From Gammaproteobacteria bacterium (GTDB lineage Bacteria > Pseudomonadota > Gammaproteobacteria > SZUA-229), in assembly GCA_029287815.1 (NCBI GenBank), contig JARFQK010000045.1, positions 1 to 8,164 of the forward strand: a stretch of 8,164 nucleotides of DNA. Reading direction: 5' to 3'. Both the position numbers and the translations under genes were made by a program. The notes under the pieces are model-generated. The model saw nothing but the letters and a program-made list of their open reading frames with translations, was not told where the DNA came from and made no database searches. Shown here one piece after another: positions 1 through 6,138 of this stretch (the first letter of the stretch is position 1; each line of letters opens with the position of its first letter).

Positions 1-160
1 GCTATGGTTTGAGTGAAGAGCAAGCTTACGGACACGAAGACCAGCCTGAACCGTGATAGGCGCTGTTGGAAAACACGCTTTATTTTCGATCATTATAGAT
101 TTCTCAAAAGAGCCAATGCCGTGTCAGTTCTCTACACCGCCTGGTGAGAAATGCGGGCTA
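1..160 (+). repeat. Dispersed MITE-like element, copy 1 (right part; left end outside window)
   Basis: This stretch holds no gene. It matches copy 2 (3628-3934) and copy 3 (7762-8010). Bases 1-20 align to 7886-7905 with two mismatches, and 36-160 align to copy 2 from about 3811 to 3935; over 53-160 the two copies differ at about 15 of 108 positions with no gaps. The right terminal repeat lies at 140-159 and is the reverse complement of the left end of copy 3 with one mismatch. The GTGCGC-rich core present in copies 2 and 3 is missing here: 15 unrelated-looking bases (21-35) stand where copy 3 has 87. The last bases, CTA at 158-160, are the TAG stop of the minus-strand HD-GYP gene. The left end is beyond the window, so full length is unknown. 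Confidence 0.8.
140..159 (-). repeat. Right terminal inverted repeat of copy 1
   Basis: Read on the minus strand this begins AGCCCGCATTTCTCACCAGG. It matches the ends of copies 2 and 3. The AG at its tip forms the last two bases of the HD-GYP stop codon. Confidence 0.75.
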
Positions 161-1414
161 AAGATAGAACTCAGTCGGACCGATACCATAGGAACCGGGA
201 TCCAGCCCGCGTACGATCGTCAGCGGATTTTCCTGGTAATCGAGCGGCTGATTCATCAAATCCACCATAATATACTCAGGTATGGGCTTTTTCTCCTTGT
301 CGAGCAGCAGCATGACCTTGGGACTCATTCGACGCGTTCTGTTTTGAGCCATCACAATGCCGACTTCACCGCTGTGCATTTCTACCAGCGTCCCGGTCGG
401 AAACGCCCCAAGGCATTGCAGAAACTGTTCGACCAGCTCTTCCTGAAAATATTTGTTGCGCCAGTTGTAGAGTTCCTGCAAGGCGGCGTAAGCGGACACC
501 GGTTTACCATACGGGCGGTTGCTGGTCATGGCATCGTAACAGTCGATGATCGCCGCCATGCGACCGTACACCGGGGTCTCGGTCCCGATCAGACCGCTGG
601 GGTAGCCACTGCCGTCGAAACGCTCATGATGCGTCAAAGCGATATTGATGATATCGATATCGATGTCTGCCGATTTTTCGAGTATCTCAACGCTGTATCC
701 GACGTGACCACGCACCATGTTGAACTCCTTCTCGGTCAATGGTTCGGCCTTGTTCAGTACGGCCTCGGGAAGTCGCATTTTTCCGATGTCCATCAACAGC
801 AGACCCATCGCGAGGGTATTCAGATCACCCTTAGGTAAACCCAGGTGTCTACCAAACGCGACCGCCAGTGCGCAATTATCGAGCGAATGCGCGTACGTGT
901 AGGAGTCTTTGTGGCGCATCTGCGTCAACCACATCAATGCATCCGGGTTGCGGATAACGCTTTCCAGCACCGGCTCCACGACGTCCCTGACCTGCTCCGC
1001 GTTGACGCGCTTGTCGGCCTTGACTGCATTCATGATGGCAATGACACGGCTGGATGCTTTTTCGATAGCCGTTCTGGCCGCAGGCATCTCCTCTGCCGGT
1101 GTCTTGGTATCGACATACTCGGCCAGTCGTGTTTTATCGACCAGACATTGCTCGAGCCTGGTATTGGTTTTGAGTTTGTTCTGACCTGGAATGGAATGCG
1201 CGGTATCGACGCCTTTGCTGGTATCGATATAGACGTGCTCGCAGAATTTTTTCAGTAGCGCAATTTCTTCCTCACCCTTGATCACAAAACCCTGAATCAG
1301 GAAGGGCGTGTCCAGCCAGGGCCGATCGAGATTGGAAATATACATGCCCTGTTCGAGATAGAGTGTGCTGACTTTTTTTTCTGTTTGCGCTTCCACTGTA
1401 ATGAATAAATTCAA
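158..1414 (-). CDS. DUF3391 / HD-GYP domain protein, predicted c-di-GMP phosphodiesterase with altered HD motif
   Basis: Predicted cytoplasmic signalling protein of 418 residues. The N-terminal part (about 13-140) resembles DUF3391, with GMYISNLDRPWLDTPF at 23-38. An HD-GYP domain follows at about 165-335. HD-GYP proteins hydrolyse cyclic-di-GMP at a two- or three-metal site. Visible ligand candidates are H176, D209, H237, H262-H263 and D291, and the HHERFDGSGYP signature is intact at 262-272. The expected HDIGK is MDIGK (M208, codon at 791-793), so one metal-binding His is missing and activity may be altered or lost. The C-terminal 80 residues are a tail seen in this family. The start is uncertain: TTG at 1414 or GTG at 1396, which leaves a shorter leader (MEAQTEKKV) before the domain; neither has a clear Shine-Dalgarno. 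The stop TAG coincides with the end of repeat copy 1. The gene is divergent from the TatD-family gene. Confidence 0.92.
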   Translation of the reverse strand: MNLFITVEAQTEKKVSTLYLEQGMYISNLDRPWLDTPFLIQGFVIKGEEEIALLKKFCEHVYIDTSKGVDTAHSIPGQNKLKTNTRLEQCLVDKTRLAEYVDTKTPAEEMPAARTAIEKASSRVIAIMNAVKADKRVNAEQVRDVVEPVLESVIRNPDALMWLTQMRHKDSYTYAHSLDNCALAVAFGRHLGLPKGDLNTLAMGLLLMDIGKMRLPEAVLNKAEPLTEKEFNMVRGHVGYSVEILEKSADIDIDIINIALTHHERFDGSGYPSGLIGTETPVYGRMAAIIDCYDAMTSNRPYGKPVSAYAALQELYNWRNKYFQEELVEQFLQCLGAFPTGTLVEMHSGEVGIVMAQNRTRRMSPKVMLLLDKEKKPIPEYIMVDLMNQPLDYQENPLTIVRGLDPGSYGIGPTEFYL

Positions 1415-1457
1415 TGAAAAATGAACCGCTTAGCTGAATATGACGCTTTACTGGAGT

Positions 1458-1463
1458 AGTATA
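1458..1463 (-). promoter_or_regulatory. Possible -10 box for the HD-GYP gene
   Basis: The minus strand reads TATACT here, 44 bases upstream of the TTG start. The best -35 candidate (GTTAAA, 16 bases further up) is poor. The whole divergent gap, 1415-1532, is AT-richer than the flanking genes and must hold promoters for both directions; I see no convincing -35/-10 pair for the TatD-family gene. Confidence 0.25.
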
Positions 1464-1532
1464 GACGAGGGTCGGTTGTTTTAACGCAAATTGATTGTAA
1501 ATAGACAGCCGAGAACACACTAGTATGCTGCC

Positions 1533-2297
1533 ATGCTGGATCTGATCGACAGTCATTGCCATCTGGATTTTGATGCGTTCGAGAGCGACCGGGCGCAGGT
1601 GGTTGCGCGCGCACAGGGCCTTGGCATCCACCAGATCGTCATTCCCGGGGTCGAGGCCGAAAACTGGCCCAGAATAGAGACGATTTGTCACTACCACCCA
1701 CAGCTTCATCCCTGCTATGGACTGCATCCATACCTGGCCGAGCAGCACAGTGACGACGATATTCGCAAGCTCAGGGACTGGCTGGCGGCACATGAGTGCG
1801 TAGCCGTCGGTGAATGCGGCCTTGACTACAGGAAGCAGCAGGCAGACAGACAAGTGCAGATGAAATATTTCGCCGCACAGCTCGACATCGCGCAGGCAGC
1901 GAACAAGCCTGTCGTGATTCATTCCGTGCGCGCCACTTCGGATGTGATCGATGCGATCAAAGCCTATCCCGGCCTGCGCGGTATGATACACAGTTTTTCC
2001 GGCAGCTTTGAACAGGCCATCGAGTTGATCAAACTGGGGTTCTACATCAGCCTCGGCGGCGCGGTCACCTATCAAAACGCAAAAAAGATTCGTGCTACCG
2101 CAGCCAAATTGCCGCTCTCGTGCCTGCTGCTGGAGACCGATGCGCCCGACCAGCCCGATGCCGCGCACCAAGACCAGCGCAACGAACCGGCCTATCTGGT
2201 CAACGTCCTGGCTTGCCTGAGCGAGCTGCGCAACGAATCGGCCGAACACATAGCCGAACACACGACAGCCAATGCCCGCGAGCTCTTCGGTATATAG
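1533..2297 (+). CDS. yjjV: TatD-family metal-dependent hydrolase, YjjV-like
   Basis: A 254-residue, full-length TatD-family protein: a TIM-barrel, divalent-metal hydrolase. Family members are described as 3'-5' exonucleases or DNases, and the physiological substrate of the YjjV branch is not settled. The metal-site motifs are all present: DSHCHLD with H8 and H10, GECGLDY with E94, VIHSVR with H130, HSFSGS with H153, and LLETDAP with D203. GLHPYLAEQHSDDD (63-76) and LGGAVTYQNAKKIRATAAKL (174-193), together with ETDAPDQP, resemble E. coli YjjV more closely than TatD or YcfH. The ATG at 1533 places the first metal motif at residue 6, as expected; an upstream ATG at 1525 is in another frame. No strong Shine-Dalgarno is visible. 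It is convergent with the acyltransferase gene, with 12 bases between the two stops and no terminator-like hairpin. Confidence 0.93.
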   Translation: MLDLIDSHCHLDFDAFESDRAQVVARAQGLGIHQIVIPGVEAENWPRIETICHYHPQLHPCYGLHPYLAEQHSDDDIRKLRDWLAAHECVAVGECGLDYRKQQADRQVQMKYFAAQLDIAQAANKPVVIHSVRATSDVIDAIKAYPGLRGMIHSFSGSFEQAIELIKLGFYISLGGAVTYQNAKKIRATAAKLPLSCLLLETDAPDQPDAAHQDQRNEPAYLVNVLACLSELRNESAEHIAEHTTANARELFGI

Positions 2298-2309
2298 GCC
2301 TGAAACTCA

Positions 2310-3065
2310 TTATCGGTTCCACCGCGCCGGATCGCTTATTTCCTGCATCTGCGCTTCGATCCATTCGCGCGCCTCGGTGTTCACCTGTTCGGCGGTCTTC
2401 TCGTGTGTGTCGATGGGCTGACCTATCTTCAAAGTGATCGTTCCCGGCCATTTCAGAAAACTGTGTCGGGGCCAGAATTCGCCGGCATTGTGCGCAATCG
2501 GCACCACCGGATGGGCCGTTTCGACAGCGAGGACCGCACCCCCGAGTTTGTATCGTCTTTTCTCGCCAGGATGCGTGCGCGTACCCTCGGGAAACACGAC
2601 GATCCAGTAGCCCTGGTCGAGCATCGGCCCACCCTGTTCGACAAGTTGCGAGACCGCCTTGCGCCCTGCTGAACGATCGATCGCAATCGGACTCAACAAG
2701 GCCAGCCCCCAGCCGAAGAAAGGCACGCGCAGCAGTTCTCGCTTCAATACCCAGCGCACCGATGGCAGAACGATCTGCAATACCATCGTCTCCCAGGTTG
2801 ATTGATGTTTGCACAGTACGACCACGCCCTGCTCGGGCAGGCTTTGATCGCCCTCGACCTGATACGTCAGATGACAGATGTGCTTGAGCAGCCAGAGATT
2901 CAGCACAGCCCATGAGCGCGCGAACCGATAGCGCTTATCGACTGCAAATGGGAAGCTGAGTACGGTCAGAAAGCCGATGATCACAGCCGTGACCACCATC
3001 AGCAGCCAATAGACACCGGAGCGGATATAGAGCTGCATTTTGAAAAACGTGGCGGCATACGACAT
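2310..3065 (-). CDS. PlsC-like 1-acylglycerol-3-phosphate acyltransferase family protein
   Basis: A 251-residue, membrane-bound lysophospholipid acyltransferase, expected to transfer an acyl chain to lysophosphatidic acid or a related lysolipid at the inner membrane. A hydrophobic segment at about 17-40 (YWLLMVVTAVIIGFLTVLSF) anchors the N terminus. Motif I is HQSTWE, with H87 and E92, an HX4E form in place of the usual HX4D; from memory this form is normal in the branch that includes Pseudomonas PA0005. Motif II is KRELLRVPFFGWG (108-120), motif III FPEGTRT (158-164) and motif IV VVPIA (187-191). It starts 3 bases after the gmhB stop, so the two are very likely co-transcribed and perhaps translationally coupled. 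The order with gmhB, glyS and glyQ matches the Pseudomonas origin-proximal cluster. It could act on a lipid other than phosphatidic acid. Confidence 0.93.
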   Translation of the reverse strand: MSYAATFFKMQLYIRSGVYWLLMVVTAVIIGFLTVLSFPFAVDKRYRFARSWAVLNLWLLKHICHLTYQVEGDQSLPEQGVVVLCKHQSTWETMVLQIVLPSVRWVLKRELLRVPFFGWGLALLSPIAIDRSAGRKAVSQLVEQGGPMLDQGYWIVVFPEGTRTHPGEKRRYKLGGAVLAVETAHPVVPIAHNAGEFWPRHSFLKWPGTITLKIGQPIDTHEKTAEQVNTEAREWIEAQMQEISDPARWNR

Positions 3066-3068
3066 GGG

Positions 3069-3620
3069 TTAGCTTTGATCTTCGAGAATCGAGTTCGCCA
3101 CATCGGCCAGGCTATCGTAGACCTTGACGTCCGCGAAGTCATCCTGATCGAGCAACGCTGCCGTTTGTTTGCCCTTGCCGGTCCTGACCAGCACGGGTAT
3201 CACGCCCGCCGCGCGTGCTGCCTTCAAATCGTTGATGTTGTCACCTACGAAGAACACTTTGCTCAAACTGACCTTGAACCGATTACCGATCTCGATCAAC
3301 ATGCCGGGCTTGGGCTTGCGGCAGTCACAGCCGTCTTTGGGGCCGTGTGGACAGAAGACCATCGCATCGATCCTGCCGCCAAGCTGCGATAGCATGTCGC
3401 TCATCTTGACATTCATCGCGGCCAGCGCCTCGATGTTGAAATAGCCCCAGGCGATACCCGACTGGTTCGAAGCGATCGCTACCGCATAGCCGGCGTGGTT
3501 CAAAAGGGCTATAGCATCCAGGCTTCCGGGTATCGGGATCCATTCTTCTGGGCTTTTGATGTATTCATCTGAATCCTCGTTGATAACCCCGTCTCTATCA
3601 AGGATGATCAGTTTCATCAT
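3069..3620 (-). CDS. gmhB: D-glycero-beta-D-manno-heptose-1,7-bisphosphate 7-phosphatase
   Basis: A 183-residue HAD-superfamily phosphatase that removes the 7-phosphate of heptose-1,7-bisphosphate in the cytoplasmic route to ADP-heptose, the lipopolysaccharide inner-core precursor. The catalytic motif LDRDGVIN carries D8 (nucleophile) and D10 (acid/base). Motif II is SNQSG (51-55), the basic motif is RKPKPGM (101-107) and the metal motif is GDNIND with D127 and D131. The zinc loop CPHGPKDGCDC supplies C90, H92, C98 and C100; it is shorter than in E. coli but typical of the Pseudomonas-type enzyme. The start is one of two adjacent ATGs (3620 or 3617), with a weak TGGGG upstream. The left end of repeat copy 2 lies only 7 bases upstream of the start, so any promoter would sit inside the repeat or transcription must cross it from glyS. 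Confidence 0.95.
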   Translation of the reverse strand: MMKLIILDRDGVINEDSDEYIKSPEEWIPIPGSLDAIALLNHAGYAVAIASNQSGIAWGYFNIEALAAMNVKMSDMLSQLGGRIDAMVFCPHGPKDGCDCRKPKPGMLIEIGNRFKVSLSKVFFVGDNINDLKAARAAGVIPVLVRTGKGKQTAALLDQDDFADVKVYDSLADVANSILEDQS

Positions 3621-3627
3621 CGGCCCC

Positions 3628-3647
3628 AGCCCGCATGTCTCATCAGG
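3628..3647 (+). repeat. Left terminal inverted repeat of copy 2
   Basis: Reads AGCCCGCATGTCTCATCAGG. It pairs with 3915-3934 at 17 of 20 positions and lies 7 bases upstream of the gmhB start codon. Confidence 0.75.
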
Positions 3648-3725
3648 ATCACGGGAGCAAGCGCAGGAGTAAGCGCCGCTCTGGAGCGAAAAGCGTAGCC
3701 AAAGTTACGACTTGAGCGGAGTAAC

Positions 3726-3797
3726 CGTAGGGTGCGCCGTGCGCACCGTGCATCCTCGGTTTGGTGGCCGCCTGCGGTGCGCACGGCGCACCCAACG
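3726..3797. repeat. Palindromic GTGCGC core of copy 2
   Basis: Arms 3726-3747 and 3776-3797 are reverse complements at 21 of 22 positions (left arm begins CGTAGGGTGCGCCGTGCG), separated by 28 bases. Transcribed from either strand it would form a very stable hairpin, but there is no T-run for a classical terminator. The same module lies at 7908-7979 and is absent from copy 1. Confidence 0.85.
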
Positions 3798-3914
3798 ACA
3801 TCACACAGATGACGACCAGCCTGAATCGTGATAGGCACTGTTGAAAAACACGCTGTATTTTCGATCATTCGAATTTTTTCAAAAGAGCTAATGCCTTCTC
3901 AGTACTCCACGCCG

Positions 3915-3934
3915 CCTGGTGAGCAATGCGGGCT
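3915..3934 (-). repeat. Right terminal inverted repeat of copy 2
   Basis: On the minus strand this reads AGCCCGCATTGCTCACCAGG. Its AG completes the TAG stop codon of glyS (3933-3935). Confidence 0.75.
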
Positions 3935-6005
3935 AGTGCAACCTCGACAAATCAGCGGCGCGCATGAACAGCCGATGCATTTTATTCAACAAAGCGATGC
4001 GGTTGTTGCGGATGCGATCGCTATCCGTCATCACCATCACATTGTCAAAAAAATCATCGATGGGCTTGCGCAACACGGACAGTTCGCACAGGGCGGTTTC
4101 ATAATCGCCCGCTTCGAACTGCGGCTCGGTTTTGCGCTTCAAGGCTTCCAGTTCGTTGTACAAGTTTTCCTCTTCCTGCACCTCAAACAAACCGGCATTG
4201 ACCACTGCGGCAGTGTCCGCCTCGGTTTTCTTCAGGATATTGCCAACACGCTTGTTCGCTGCCGACAGACTCTCAGCCTCCGGCAACAAGCGGAAGGCCG
4301 ATACCGCCTGGATACGCTTGCTGAAATCCAGCGGGCGTGATGGCCGCAGCGCGTAAACGGCATCGAAAACGTCGACCGGAATGTTTCTATCAGCATAGTA
4401 CGCGCGCAATCTTTCCAGCATGAATTCGAACACTGCGTCGACCGCGGCGACGGCATCCACATCGTCAGGAAACAAGCGAGCAGATTCCGCGAGTAATGCG
4501 CGAAGGTCCAGGTCCAGCTCGCGTTCGATGATCGTACGCAGTATGCCGAGGGCCGCTCGACGCAGGGCATAGGGATCTTTCTCTCCGGTCGGCTTCTGAC
4601 CGATCGCAAAGATTCCGACCAGCGTGTCGAGTTTGTCACTGATGGCCAGTATTTGTCCGGTCGCTGTAGCGGGTGTTCGATCACTGCCGCCCCTGGGCAT
4701 GTACTGCTCGTCGAGCGCGAGCGCCACTTCCTCTGCCTCACCACCGACCTCGGCATAGCGCTTGCCCATGATACCCTGGAGGCTCGCGAACTCACCAACC
4801 ATCGCAGTCATCAAATCGCATTTGCTCAGTGCCGCTGCCCGTTTTGCGAACTCGACATTGGCACCGAGCTGTTCTGCGATAATCTGCGCCAGCATCGTAA
4901 CCCGTCTTGTCTTATCGCCGAGGGTGCCGAGTTTCTCCTGAAACACCACCTGGTTCAGCGCCTCGGCATGGGATTCCAGCGGCTGCTTGCGGTCCTGTTC
5001 CCAGAAGAACTTTGCATCGGCCAGACGAGGACGTATCACCCGTTCGTTACCCGCCTTGACTGTATCGGGTGATGTACTGTCGATATTGCTGATAGTGATA
5101 AAGACATTCATCAATTTGCCATCGCCGTCGACAACCGGGAAGTACTTCTGGTTATCTTGCATGGTCTTGATCAACGCCTCGGCCGGCACGCTCAGATAAT
5201 CTGATTCGAATTCGCCGACGACCGCGACAGGCCATTCGTTCAACGCAGTGACCTCGGTGAGCAGTTCATCATCGACCATCGCAACACCACCGTGCTGGCC
5301 AGCAGCGTTGATCACCTGGTCGTGAATCAATCGCCTGCGTTCATCAAAGTCCGCAATAACGCAGCCATCATTCTTCAGCCTGGCGGCATAATCCCCGGCT
5401 TGCTGTAATTCGATGTCCCTGTTCGCATGGAAACGGTGGCCGCGTGTCCGACCCGAACTGACGACACCGAGCACCGGGGTCTCGATCACAGTCTCGCCAT
5501 GCATGATCACCGCCCAGTGCACCGGGCGCACGAACTCTTCATCGCAATCACCCCAGCGCATCCGCTTTGGAATCGGCAAACTTGCCAGTGCCTGCTCGAC
5601 CATGAGCGGCACCAGCTGACTGACCGGCTGGCCTCGCTCTGTGGTTCTGTAGACCAGCCAGGTCCCCTTGTCGGTTTCCTGCTGCTCGAGTTCAGCCACC
5701 GCGACACCACACGAGCGCGCAAAACCCTCGGCTGCCCGGGTTGGATTTCCATCCGCGTCATACGCCGCTTTCAGACTCGGGCCCTTGCGTTCCACATTGC
5801 GATCCGGTTGCGCCTGTGGCACCGCACTGACCAACACCGCCAGCCGTCTTGGCGTTGCAAATGAATGCGCCTGACCGCATTCCAGCGCAGCGGCTTCCAG
5901 ACCCGCGACGACAGCGCGGGTGAATGCATCAGACAACTCAGGAAGCGCTTTTGGCGGAAGCTCCTCGGTGCCAATCTCGATCAATAAATCTTTAGTTGCT
6001 GTCAT
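3933..6005 (-). CDS. glyS: Glycyl-tRNA synthetase beta subunit
   Basis: Beta subunit of the bacterial alpha2-beta2 glycyl-tRNA synthetase; it contacts tRNA-Gly (acceptor and anticodon regions) while GlyQ forms glycyl-adenylate. From the start chosen here it has 690 residues, against 689 in E. coli. Recognisable stretches are LLIEIGTEELPPKALPELS at the N terminus, KRMRWGD, MQDNQKYFPV, ISDKLDTLVGIFAIGQKPTG followed by KDPYALRRAALGILR, and a C-terminal DALR-type anticodon-binding region ending in MHRLFMRAADLSRLH. The usual EHYxPRFAGD stretch reads EQYMPRGGSD, a mild divergence. I chose ATG 6005 (MTATKDLLIEIG) because family members begin about there. An in-frame ATG at 6038 adds 11 residues but lies inside the inverted-repeat element. 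Neither start has a good Shine-Dalgarno. The TAG stop is completed by the end of repeat copy 2, at the normal family C terminus. Confidence 0.96.
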   Translation of the reverse strand: MTATKDLLIEIGTEELPPKALPELSDAFTRAVVAGLEAAALECGQAHSFATPRRLAVLVSAVPQAQPDRNVERKGPSLKAAYDADGNPTRAAEGFARSCGVAVAELEQQETDKGTWLVYRTTERGQPVSQLVPLMVEQALASLPIPKRMRWGDCDEEFVRPVHWAVIMHGETVIETPVLGVVSSGRTRGHRFHANRDIELQQAGDYAARLKNDGCVIADFDERRRLIHDQVINAAGQHGGVAMVDDELLTEVTALNEWPVAVVGEFESDYLSVPAEALIKTMQDNQKYFPVVDGDGKLMNVFITISNIDSTSPDTVKAGNERVIRPRLADAKFFWEQDRKQPLESHAEALNQVVFQEKLGTLGDKTRRVTMLAQIIAEQLGANVEFAKRAAALSKCDLMTAMVGEFASLQGIMGKRYAEVGGEAEEVALALDEQYMPRGGSDRTPATATGQILAISDKLDTLVGIFAIGQKPTGEKDPYALRRAALGILRTIIERELDLDLRALLAESARLFPDDVDAVAAVDAVFEFMLERLRAYYADRNIPVDVFDAVYALRPSRPLDFSKRIQAVSAFRLLPEAESLSAANKRVGNILKKTEADTAAVVNAGLFEVQEEENLYNELEALKRKTEPQFEAGDYETALCELSVLRKPIDDFFDNVMVMTDSDRIRNNRIALLNKMHRLFMRAADLSRLH

Positions 6006-6033
6006 AAGTTGTTTGAGTTTCTGCGGCGCACTG

Positions 6034-6138
6034 GACATAGTGTTTTGAGCTGTCCAACCTCAAGCGCGTGGCTTATGTTGCGGTTGGAACCTTAAACACA
6101 GAGCCATAATTGAGGAGGACAGGTCAAAACATTATGTC
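6034..6138. repeat. Long inverted-repeat element between glyQ and glyS
   Basis: Arms 6034-6063 and 6110-6138 are reverse complements at 27 of 30 positions with one single-base gap (arm tip GACATAGTGTTTTGAGCTG), around a 46-base centre. The outer edge on the glyQ side is the final base of the glyQ TAG, and the other edge covers the possible upstream glyS ATG at 6036-6038. It is unrelated in sequence to the 307-bp family. In the glyQ-glyS transcript it would fold into a stem of about 27 base pairs. It may be a small transposable-element relic, or an intercistronic RNA structure that affects processing or the subunit ratio. Confidence 0.7.

Larger units (their letters stand above)
3628..3934 (+). 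mobile_element. MITE-like non-autonomous element, copy 2 (complete, 307 bp)
   Basis: The only copy complete at both ends in this window. It fills nearly all of the 312-base gap between glyS and gmhB. The terminal inverted repeats (3628-3647 and 3915-3934) match at 17 of 20 positions. In order it holds: left end; a GC-rich arm shared with copy 3 (to about 3725); the palindromic GTGCGC core (3726-3797); and an AT-richer right arm shared with copy 1 (about 3811-3914). There is no credible protein in it: the right-arm frame that stays open in copies 1 and 2 has mostly amino-acid-changing differences. No target-site duplication is obvious at the flanks. It could equally be a REP-like composite repeat; no transposase is nearby to decide. 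Confidence 0.75.

Noticed and set aside
53..838. 261-residue plus-strand reading frame starting inside repeat copy 1
   Set aside because: Its first 36 codons are repeat sequence and the rest reads antisense through the HD-GYP gene. The matching frame in copy 2 differs by about 9 amino acids for about 15 base changes, so there is no sign of protein-level constraint.
1272..2261. 329-residue minus-strand frame across the yjjV-like gene
   Set aside because: It is a shadow of a well-supported gene with all TatD metal motifs, has no recognisable domain, and crosses the divergent control region.
3617..3868. Minus-strand frame inside copy 2, and the similar one at 7760-8035 in copy 3
   Set aside because: Peptides such as VGCAVRT and EDARCARRTLR come from translating the palindromic core; this is a common false call from repeats.
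6005..6038. Eleven-residue N-terminal extension of GlyS
   Set aside because: The extra ATG lies inside the inverted-repeat element and the extension (MSSAPQKLKQL) is not typical of the family, although it cannot be strictly excluded.
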